DNA of 64,000 nt from JAZKFT01 sp963845495 (GTDB taxonomy: Bacteria > Bacteroidota > Bacteroidia > Chitinophagales > Chitinophagaceae). The notes under the pieces were generated by a model. It saw only the letters and a program-made list of their open reading frames with translations, was not told the origin of the DNA and made no database searches. A program made the position numbers and the translations under genes. The stretch is from the NCBI GenBank assembly GCA_963845495.1, contig CAWJTH010000079.1, positions 85,136 to 149,135 of the forward strand. Direction: 5' to 3'. Position 1 is the stretch's first letter. Every line of letters begins with the position of its first letter. Of the stretch, positions 47,752 through 55,079 are shown piece by piece.

Positions 47752-50700
47752 TTAAAAATTAACATTGAGGCCAAATACATAAGAAGTAAGTACCCGGGCG
47801 CCACCTGTTTCAGGGTCTGTATTTACTTTATTCTTCATCCACAAACTTTTTGGGTTGTTCAGTTGAAAATGCAGGTTCACCCGGCTGCTGCCTATTTTGG
47901 ATGCCCATTGCTGTGGCAGGAAATAACCCAGCGACACGTATCTTATTTTTATAAAATCACCTGGCAGTACAAATGCATCGGAATAAGCTAGGTGACCGGC
48001 CGGCGCCGAGGTAGGCGGCGCATAGAGGCCGTTGCCAAAACCAGGGATAATGGTGTTGGTATTGGTAGGCGTCCAACTGTTAAGTAAATAAGATGGCATT
48101 GAACCATATGCCGGTGAACCATAATAATCTGGTATTACGCCGCGAAGGTATTGACCGCCGTAATATACCGCCAGTATGCTAAGGCTAAACCCTTTGAAAT
48201 GAACTTCATTGGTAAGCGCCATATTTATCTTGGGATCTGTGCCGCCCGAATACACCACGGCATTTATATCGGTTATCGCTACCGTGCTCAATGTTTTGCC
48301 GTCTGCTTGTAGAAATTGTGGCTGGCCCACAGCATTAAGCCCCCCATATTGGTACGAAAACAGCGAATGCACCGGATAGCCGGTTTTGTAGCCACCGGCA
48401 GTAAGCAGTGCAGGTGTATTGCTTACCGCATCCACGTAAGTTATTTTATTGGAATTTTGGCTCACCACCAACATGCTGCTCCAACTAAAACCATTTTTTT
48501 TGCTTGGTTTTATCCAATTATAGTTTAGCGCTACTTCAATACCGATGTTCGATAATCCACCATTGTTTATAACCAAGCTGTTAAACCCTTCCGATGGGTC
48601 GAGCCGGGTGGTATACAATAAATCGGACGTTATTTTGCGGTACCAATCAAGCGACCCGCTCAATCTGTTATTGAAAAGGGCAAAATCGAGCCCAAGATTA
48701 GTGGTAGCCGTTTTTTCCCACCTTAATTGCGGATTGGCAGCGTTTGTAATTACAGATAATGGAAGCGTGGTGATAGGATTGATCTGGCCGCTATTGGCTG
48801 TTAATACACTTGTTACGCCTGTTCCAATATTACCGGTAACACCATAAGTAGCTCTGAACTTAAGGATGTTTACCCAATTCGTTTTCGCCATAAAATCTTC
48901 ATTGTTGATGTTCCATGCCACACCCGTGGACCATAGCGGTTTTCCCCTGAATTTTGGGTCCAACCCAAACACATCGGCATAGTCTTTACGGAAAGAGCCA
49001 AAAATATTGTATCGCCTATTATATGTATAAGTGGCATTGGCATAACCCGAATTATAGCGATGGGTAATATCTTGTACCAAACCGATTGCGTTTGCAATGT
49101 AGGTGTTGTACAGGCTTGCAACATAGGTTGATGCTGGCTTGAAAAAAGTATTGGAAGTAAGCGCCTGCAGGGCAGGATAACTTACAGCGGTAGTGGATTG
49201 CGATTGTAACTGGTCGTCGTAACCCAACAATAGGTTCCGGTTACCGTTGGTCCTGGTCTGGCGGAATTCGGTTCCTGCGATGACATTTATTTCGTGCAGG
49301 CCAAACCTACGGCTATAATCGACCTGGCCGCGTGCAGTCCAATAATTGCCGTTTGTTTGCGAAGTGGCAAGTTTGCCACCATTGGTTGGCAACAGGTAAG
49401 TATAGCCCGGTGCAGTGGTAGATGTGGCAATGAAGGCATTTTTCAGATACCTCGTAATGTAACTATTGGCTTCTGAATAGGCCGAAACATTGTTTTGGTT
49501 GCTTTCGTACTGGAAAGAAGGATTAAAGGTTAAACCAGGAATAATCTTGAAGTTCAGGTTCACGTAATACCTGATATTTTGCGTTTGGGTCTTGCGGCTA
49601 TCGAGCCCCAGTTCGTCTAAATGGTTTACCAGCATACTTTGGATGGTAGGCGTAGTGGCGCTGGCGGCAGGTGTGGTCGTGTAAATATTATAATCCCCAG
49701 TGGTATAATAATTCCGGTTGCCATTTGCATCCAATAACCTTAGGTAGGGCGATACATTGGTGGCACTGGTGGCGAAGCTACTATTGCTGGCCTTTGCCAT
49801 GCCCAATACCATGTTCACGCCATAATTAACGTCCAGCCATTTGCTTGCGTTGTAGGTTCCCTTGTAAAAAATGTTCAACTGGTTGTTATAGGCGTTGATA
49901 ATACCTGTATTATCTGTTTTATAATTTAACACCAAGCTTGACTGCGACTTGCCCGAATTGGTGCGGATGGCGAAGTTGTATTGCTGTAGCACACCGTTCA
50001 ACAAGGCATTGTCCTTGTATTGCTGCCTGAAATTGTTCTGCTTGAAACTATCGAGCCTATTGGTCAGCTGGCTTTGGGTAATGAGGCCCTGAGCCAATTG
50101 ATAATAGCCATATTGAACAGGTGTTATTGCATTGCCCGCCTTAATGTTGTTTGTAGTGGTTGTAATGGCTGTTGCTGCGCTGACGCCGGTGGTTGTTCCA
50201 CCGAAATAGGCACCATAAAAGGTACTTTCCAAATCTACCTGTTGTGCGGGGGTAAGCAGGTTATAATCAAGGTTGGGTTTATCGGTAACGGTTACATCAC
50301 TTGAAAACTCGACAGCGGTGCGCCTGTCTTTCGCCCGTTTAGTGGTTACCACAATTACGCCGTTGGATGCCCTGATGCCATAGATGGCTGCAGCTGCAGC
50401 GTCTTTCAATACGGTGATGCTTTCCACATCGTAAGGGTTGATATTGGCAATCGTCCCTTCTATCGGAAGCCCGTCTACCACAACCAGTGCCGCCGTTGAG
50501 GCATTGATGCTGCTAACCCCTCGTATCTGCGTTGTACCCCGGTAATTTATCAATCCGGGTATCCTTCCTTCCAGATTGTCTATAATATTTGGCGTATATC
50601 TTTTTTCAAGGTCAGCACTTCCCACGGTAACGGTAGCGCCGGTCATTATTTCTTTTTTTACCGTTTGGTAACCCGTGTTTACCACCACCTGCTCTAAGTC

Positions 50701-51369
50701 GCTCACCTTTGTTTTTAGGGTGATGGCAACTTCGGTCCTATCGTTCAAGTCTATTTCTTGGGTTTCCATACCCACACTTGTAAAAACCAATACGTCCTTG
50801 GCTTTATCGGCGCCAATTGTGAATGCGCCGTTATTGTCGGTTATGGTTATTTTTCTGCTGCCTCTGATGCTTACGGTTACACTTTGTGCCGGTTTGCCGT
50901 TTTCGTCCAATACCTTGCCGTGTATAGAATCAATACGGGGCGGCGACGCTTGGTAAACATTCTCTTTCGGCGGGGTTGGGTCGGCCTTTTCGGCTTCTTT
51001 ACGGGTAATGGAAATCGTATTGCCCTGAATGTCGAAATCGAGGTGTTGCTTGGTAAGTACTTCCTGTAGCACATTTACCAAGGGGGTTTCTTTAAATGCA
51101 ACAGTAATTGGCTTAGTGTCTTTCAGCGTAGCGTTCTCGTAAAAGAACAGGTAGCCGGTCTGCTGTTTTACCACGGCAAATAATTTTTGCAGGGCAACGG
51201 ATTTAGCTGAATAGGTAATTTTCTGCGCAGTGCCCCTGGCTGAAACATGCAGTGCGGTAACCAGTAACAAAATGGGCATCATTTTCATTGCTAACATAAT
51301 TTTGGCTGCTAATCCCCTTTTACGCCGCTGGGCATGGAGAACGGGGATGCAGGGCATTTTAATTTGCAT
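47752..51369 (-). CDS. SusC-family TonB-dependent transporter with STN domain
   Basis: 1205 residues. After an unusual basic N-terminus (HAQRRKRGLAAKIMLAMK) and signal helix comes an STN domain (residues about 50-110: ITYSAKSVALQKLFAVVKQQ, GYLFFYENATLKDTKPITVA), which interacts with a FecR anti-sigma factor. Next are a carboxypeptidase-D-like domain (IHGKVLDENGKPAQSVTVSI), a plug (VVNTGYQTVKKEIMTGATV, LVVVDGLPIEG, VLKDAAAAAIYGIRASNGV) and a barrel to LNVNF. The STN domain plus the FecR/ECF sigma pair directly upstream show cell-surface-signalled autoregulation: ligand binding is transmitted through FecR to sigma. The substrate is unknown. The gene is intact. Confidence 0.95.
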   Translation of the reverse strand: MQIKMPCIPVLHAQRRKRGLAAKIMLAMKMMPILLLVTALHVSARGTAQKITYSAKSVALQKLFAVVKQQTGYLFFYENATLKDTKPITVAFKETPLVNVLQEVLTKQHLDFDIQGNTISITRKEAEKADPTPPKENVYQASPPRIDSIHGKVLDENGKPAQSVTVSIRGSRKITITDNNGAFTIGADKAKDVLVFTSVGMETQEIDLNDRTEVAITLKTKVSDLEQVVVNTGYQTVKKEIMTGATVTVGSADLEKRYTPNIIDNLEGRIPGLINYRGTTQIRGVSSINASTAALVVVDGLPIEGTIANINPYDVESITVLKDAAAAAIYGIRASNGVIVVTTKRAKDRRTAVEFSSDVTVTDKPNLDYNLLTPAQQVDLESTFYGAYFGGTTTGVSAATAITTTTNNIKAGNAITPVQYGYYQLAQGLITQSQLTNRLDSFKQNNFRQQYKDNALLNGVLQQYNFAIRTNSGKSQSSLVLNYKTDNTGIINAYNNQLNIFYKGTYNASKWLDVNYGVNMVLGMAKASNSSFATSATNVSPYLRLLDANGNRNYYTTGDYNIYTTTPAASATTPTIQSMLVNHLDELGLDSRKTQTQNIRYYVNLNFKIIPGLTFNPSFQYESNQNNVSAYSEANSYITRYLKNAFIATSTTAPGYTYLLPTNGGKLATSQTNGNYWTARGQVDYSRRFGLHEINVIAGTEFRQTRTNGNRNLLLGYDDQLQSQSTTAVSYPALQALTSNTFFKPASTYVASLYNTYIANAIGLVQDITHRYNSGYANATYTYNRRYNIFGSFRKDYADVFGLDPKFRGKPLWSTGVAWNINNEDFMAKTNWVNILKFRATYGVTGNIGTGVTSVLTANSGQINPITTLPLSVITNAANPQLRWEKTATTNLGLDFALFNNRLSGSLDWYRKITSDLLYTTRLDPSEGFNSLVINNGGLSNIGIEVALNYNWIKPSKKNGFSWSSMLVVSQNSNKITYVDAVSNTPALLTAGGYKTGYPVHSLFSYQYGGLNAVGQPQFLQADGKTLSTVAITDINAVVYSGGTDPKINMALTNEVHFKGFSLSILAVYYGGQYLRGVIPDYYGSPAYGSMPSYLLNSWTPTNTNTIIPGFGNGLYAPPTSAPAGHLAYSDAFVLPGDFIKIRYVSLGYFLPQQWASKIGSSRVNLHFQLNNPKSLWMKNKVNTDPETGGARVLTSYVFGLNVNF

Positions 51370-51693
51370 ACTTTTGTTTTGTTTTGGTTAAATAATGAGC
51401 AGTTATAAGCATACCTGTGATTATCCAAAGCATCAACGAAAGCCGGGGAGGGGTCCAATCTGACCCGGTTTTTCATTTTATTGCCTGAACAATTATTTTA
51501 TGGTAGAATGATCGGCATGTCCAACAGCGGCCTTTCATTTTTTTATGTTATTGTTTTCTTCCCTTGATACTTTCTGCGAACATTTTGGGCTGCGTCGTAA
51601 AATATTCAATGCTCAATTCTCAATATTCAATGGAAAACCCATGCCTTTCCCTGTTGAGTATAAGTGTAGAATATTGAGTATTCCCTTTTATTT
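51370..51693. repeat. SusC leader spacer with a tandem heptamer and inverted copy
   Basis: In this 324-bp spacer four contiguous 7-bp units (ATTCAAT, GCTCAAT, TCTCAAT, ATTCAAT) occupy 51604-51631. A reverse-complement copy of CTCAATATTC (51619-51628) lies at 51669-51678. The element could be a small mobile-repeat relic or an operator-like array. The SusC promoter recognised by the ECF sigma should also be here; I could not identify it. Confidence 0.5.
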
Positions 51694-52863
51694 TCACGGC
51701 GTTATAGTGATTTGTTTTCCTTCAATTTGATATTTCACTTTGTTCTTGGTAAGGATTTTTAAGACCTGATCCAAAGTAAGGTCTCGCCCAATTTCTCCAG
51801 AAAATTCTTTTTCAGGTACAGCTCCTGTATATTTTACCTCAACGTTATACCATCTGGCCATTTGGCGCATTACCGTTGAAAGGTTGGCATCGGTAAAAGA
51901 GAACGCACCATTTTTCCATGCCACGGCTTGTTCCACATCAACATTTTTTACCAGTTTTATATCTGCGGTTGTTACATTTACCTGCGCCTGTTGGCCTGGC
52001 GTAAGCAATTGGTTTTTGTTGTTCACACTTACATTTATTGCTCCTTCCAATAAAGTGGTATTGATACTTGCCTCGTCTGGATAGGCGTTCACATTAAAGC
52101 CAGTACCAATATCCTGTATTATTTGGTTGCTTGTTTTTACTTTAAAAGGTTGTTTCGCATTGTGGACTACTTCAAAATAAGCTTCACCAGTAATTTCTAC
52201 GATTCTTTCCTTTCCGTTAAATGCAAGCGGGTAACGGATAGATGATTCAGCGTTTAGCCAAACCTTTGTACCATCGGCAAGCGTTATTTGGTATTGTCTC
52301 CCGCGGTCGGTTGACGCTGTGTTATAAACGGGTTCGGTAGTGGCGCCTTCATATTTAATCATGCCATTTTGCTTGATTATCTTAATACCGTTTTGCACAG
52401 TAATTAGGCCATCTTTTGCCGTGTCGAGCATTATTTTGTTACCATTTGCCAGAGTAAGCAGGGCACCGTTGTGGCCTGGCGCTATATCGGTTGTATTAGC
52501 GATTGCATTAGGCGAAGTGATTTTTTTTTGATTGAAAAAATAAGCCAGGCCTACAATACAAAACAACATTGCAGCAGCTGCTGCCCAACGGGCTATTTGT
52601 ATAAATGGCTTCTTTTTATATAAAACGATCGGTTGTAATGGAGGTGAAATTTCGGTTAACAACTTTTGTTTGAGCAATGCTTTTCTATCGCTATTTACGG
52701 GTATTTCATATTTATCATTTAAAAACCGGGCTTCCAGTATTGATTCGATCTCACTTTTTAAATCGGGTTGGTCAATTGCAGCGACGAATTTTTGGGCATC
52801 TTCTGGGGTAATCCTACCTGTAAGCAGATCGTCTAGTAATTCTTCCAAAATATAATTGTGCAT
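51694..52863 (-). CDS. FecR-family anti-sigma factor
   Basis: 389 residues. A cytoplasmic N-terminal helical sigma-binding region (LEELLDDLLTGRITPEDAQKF, broken as LEELLDDLLTGRI and TPEDAQKF) precedes one membrane helix (about 93-111, AAAAAMLFCIVGLAYFF). The periplasmic FecR domain has YQITLADGTKVWLNAESSIRYP (in parts: YQITLADGTKVWLNA, SIRYPLAF), ITGEAYFEVVHNAKQPFKV and GTGFNVNAYPDE. The C-terminal FecR_C/secretin-like region (FTDANLSTVMRQMARWYNVE, LTLDQVLKILTKNKVKYQIE) ends in QITITP. It holds the ECF sigma inactive until the STN domain of SusC signals ligand. It lies 95 bp after the sigma gene. Confidence 0.94.
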   Translation of the reverse strand: MHNYILEELLDDLLTGRITPEDAQKFVAAIDQPDLKSEIESILEARFLNDKYEIPVNSDRKALLKQKLLTEISPPLQPIVLYKKKPFIQIARWAAAAAMLFCIVGLAYFFNQKKITSPNAIANTTDIAPGHNGALLTLANGNKIMLDTAKDGLITVQNGIKIIKQNGMIKYEGATTEPVYNTASTDRGRQYQITLADGTKVWLNAESSIRYPLAFNGKERIVEITGEAYFEVVHNAKQPFKVKTSNQIIQDIGTGFNVNAYPDEASINTTLLEGAINVSVNNKNQLLTPGQQAQVNVTTADIKLVKNVDVEQAVAWKNGAFSFTDANLSTVMRQMARWYNVEVKYTGAVPEKEFSGEIGRDLTLDQVLKILTKNKVKYQIEGKQITITP

Positions 52864-52958
52864 ACAAGTTAGTGTTGATTGATAATGTATCTTTTGTATA
52901 AAGACGTAATATGGATGAGATATAACAGGTCATTTCAAAAATAACTTTAGATATTATT

Positions 52959-53564
52959 TTATATAATATTTGTATGTATGAAATAACCTAAAATAATTAT
53001 CATTTTAAAACCAGCATTTGCAATATAGGCTTTCAGAAAATTAAGAGCCAACACGATATGCCAACGCACGGTTGTTTTGGCAATGCCTAATTCGATGGCA
53101 ATTTCGCCGTTGCTTTTACCTTCTATCCGGCTTAAATAAAAAACATGTTTTTGCTGTGGGGGCAATTGGTCCATCCCCATTATGATCGAGTTATAAATTT
53201 CTTTAGACTCTACGTTTTGATATGGAAATTCACTATCTAGCTGAAAATCAGGCACTGGGCCGTTGGTAAGTTCAACCGCTTTTTTTCGCAATCCATCAAT
53301 CATTTCATTGCGAACCAAAATGAATAAATAGCTTTTAAAGTTTTTTATCGAGACAAGCTTTTGGCGGCTGTTCCAAACCTTTAAAAATATATCTTGGGCC
53401 AGATCCTCTGCAGCATGAAAATTTTTGCTGAACGTCAAAGTATGGGATAAAACCTTGTTGTAGTAGAGGTCGAATAAGTTGCCAAAAGCATTCGCATCTC
53501 CATTTGACGCTTTAAAAAGCAGCTCTTTTTCAAGATCATTTATATTTTGTTCTTCCTCCGACAA
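52959..53564 (-). CDS. ECF RNA polymerase sigma-70 factor
   Basis: 201 residues. Region 2 (NAFGNLFDLYYNKVLSHTLT, AEDLAQDIFLKVWNSR, FKSYLFILVRNEMIDGLRKK) and region 4 (MDQLPPQQKHVFYLSRIEGK, SNGEIAIELGIAKTTVRWHI) are complete. The first in-frame start is a TTG at 53564; no in-frame ATG precedes the conserved region. The C-terminal tail is hydrophobic (MIIILGYFIHTNII) and unusual for this group, possibly a read-through after a small indel. It directs transcription of the SusC operon when released by FecR. Confidence 0.93.
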   Translation of the reverse strand: MSEEEQNINDLEKELLFKASNGDANAFGNLFDLYYNKVLSHTLTFSKNFHAAEDLAQDIFLKVWNSRQKLVSIKNFKSYLFILVRNEMIDGLRKKAVELTNGPVPDFQLDSEFPYQNVESKEIYNSIIMGMDQLPPQQKHVFYLSRIEGKSNGEIAIELGIAKTTVRWHIVLALNFLKAYIANAGFKMIIILGYFIHTNII

Positions 53565-53595
53565 TTTATATTAAAATTTTAAATATGGATACATT

Positions 53596-53603
53596 CAAAC
53601 TTA
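53596..53603 (-). promoter_or_regulatory. Putative -7 box of the ECF sigma gene
   Basis: Minus-strand TAAGTTTG matches TAnnTTTG and would place transcription start about 24 bp before the TTG start at 53564. The -33 region reads TTTA at about 22 bp spacing, close to but not the TTTG consensus. Confidence 0.4.
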
Positions 53604-53640
53604 GAATTATAATTAAGATTTGCGCTAAATTTATTTAAAA

Positions 53641-54003
53641 ATGGTGAGGATAATACTAATAAATGATTTTTGGCCTGCACGCTTGCTCCAAACACTTCTT
53701 CCTATAGTGGATAAAGATGGTGGTTACACGTACAGCAGTGTGGCAACTGCCAACAATAACTGTACTAGTGGAAGCATTGCATTATGGCCTAATCCTAGCA
53801 AAGGGTTGATAAATATTGGCGGATTAAATATCGGTGAAACAATTACCATCACCACGGTTTTAGGACAAATGCTGGAAATCCGTAAAGCTGCAAATACCAC
53901 AGAAATGTTCGATCTTACAACAAAGGCAGCTGGTGTTTACATTATAAAAATAACTGGCTCAAACGGTCAGATCCGGAATACTATCAAGGTTACAAAAAAT
54001 TGA
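53641..54003 (+). pseudogene. Orphan C-terminus with T9SS type A sorting domain
   Basis: 120 codons. After a first part that reads PIVDKDGGYTYSSVATANNN, typical of the segment just before a type IX sorting signal, comes IALWPNPSKGLINIGG, ETITITTVLGQMLEIRKAAN, TTEMFDLTTKAAGVYIIKIT and the terminal IKVTKN. This is a Por_Secre_tail domain used for export by the type IX system. There is no signal peptide or cargo domain, so it is the 3' end of a lost secreted protein. It implies a type IX secretion system elsewhere in the genome. Confidence 0.7.
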
Positions 54004-54041
54004 TAGTTAATTCCAAGGATTTTCTTATAAAAGATTTTGCC

Positions 54042-54096
54042 CGCAGATAGCGCTGATCTGCGCTGATAAAATACCTAAATAACCCCTTAATCTGCG
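54042..54096. repeat. REP-like palindromic repeat
   Basis: CGCAGAT-agcgctg-ATCTGCG (54042-54062) is a perfect 7-bp stem and loop; a further ATCTGCG lies at 54090-54096. The CGCAGAT/ATCTGCG motif is a common intergenic repeat type in Bacteroidota. It sits between two dead gene ends. Confidence 0.45.
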
Positions 54097-54120
54097 TTTA
54101 CCTATCTCATCTCGATACTG

Positions 54121-54480
54121 CTATTGGAAAACCGCTATGTAATAATTCATAGCAGGCGGATCAATTGCCGCGGCCATGGTATTCCTGAATTTTACTTCAA
54201 CTATTCCCTTGGCGGGAACACGTGCGTAAGCAATTTCTAATCCATCGGCCAAAGCTGTGCCGGGCGATACAAATACCGCCGAACCAACATTGGCACCAGA
54301 TACAGAAAATGTTTGTATCAAAGAACTATTGGGTGCTATGGATGGGACGTCAATAATACTGGTGGTAGTTTTGGTACGGCCAAAGTAATTGTTTTTGGAT
54401 TGCTGATGTTGACGATCTGCATAACTATTAGATTTTTGAAGTTTTATTATGTTTTTACAACTCAAAAATCGCTTCTGCAA
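54121..54480 (-). pseudogene. C-terminal fragment of an unidentified exported beta-rich protein
   Basis: The last 80 residues look protein-like: SIIDVPSIAPNSSLIQTFSV, GANVGSAVFVSPGTALADGL, EIAYARVPAKGIVEVKFRNT and IDPPAMNYYIAVFQ. This beta-sandwich ending recurs at the C-termini of large Bacteroidota surface or tail-fibre-like proteins. The upstream part (RFLSCKNIIKLQKSNSYADR) does not look genuine, so the frame is probably a truncated 3' end. I cannot name a family. Confidence 0.45.
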
Positions 54481-54634
54481 ATACCATTATTATCGACAAT
54501 TGATAACTGGCAGGTTTGGGCTCATAGTTTGCGGGGTCTTTCAGATATATGGCTGATTATTTTTTTGTACTGATCAAAATAAATACATCTCATTTTTACA
54601 AAAAATTATTTTTACAACACGCAAAATAAATAAC

Positions 54635-54793
54635 ATGCAAAAAATTGTTGATTATGTAGTACTTGAAGGTGCTTCTCACCAAAATCTTACGGATCTTGTA
54701 AAAATTTATTTAGATTTTGGCTGGCAACCAATTGGTGGGGTTGCTTTTGCAAAATTTTCTGATGGTACCACGCCTTTTTGTCAAGCCGTTTAA
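54635..54793 (+). CDS. DUF1737 small protein
   Basis: 52 codons plus stop. It begins MQKIVDYVVLEGASHQNLTD, continues LVKIYLDFGWQPIGGVAFAK and ends TTPFCQAV. The pattern of a leading DYVVLEG strand, a helix ending in GWQPIGGV and a terminal F-x-QA matches DUF1737 closely, and the length is typical of the family. There is an A/T-rich leader and no signal peptide. It has no obvious partner and its function is unknown. It appears complete, unlike its neighbours on both sides. Confidence 0.75.
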   Translation: MQKIVDYVVLEGASHQNLTDLVKIYLDFGWQPIGGVAFAKFSDGTTPFCQAV

Positions 54794-55079
54794 TTAATAG
54801 TTTAAGTAATTGACAGACCAACGACCTAGAAAAGCCCTGACAGCTAACATGAACTGAGCAAAAATCGCCGATTGTTTTGATTCTTATTTAAATTTAGGCG
54901 AACGCCCAAGTTTAAATGATCCATCGAGCAACCTTCATGGAATGTCATCTAACAATGTCTATGGTGTCACCTACGATGTCAACTAAAAGGGTAAAATGTG
55001 AAGCTTCTCTAGATAGCACATGACGCCAAGCCTATGCCAGATGCTTAAGTTTGCCTCATTCCTCTTTAAAAAACTGCGT

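Noticed and set aside
51604..51631. Possible CRISPR-like repeat
   Set aside because: Heptamers are contiguous with no spacers; it is a simple tandem repeat.
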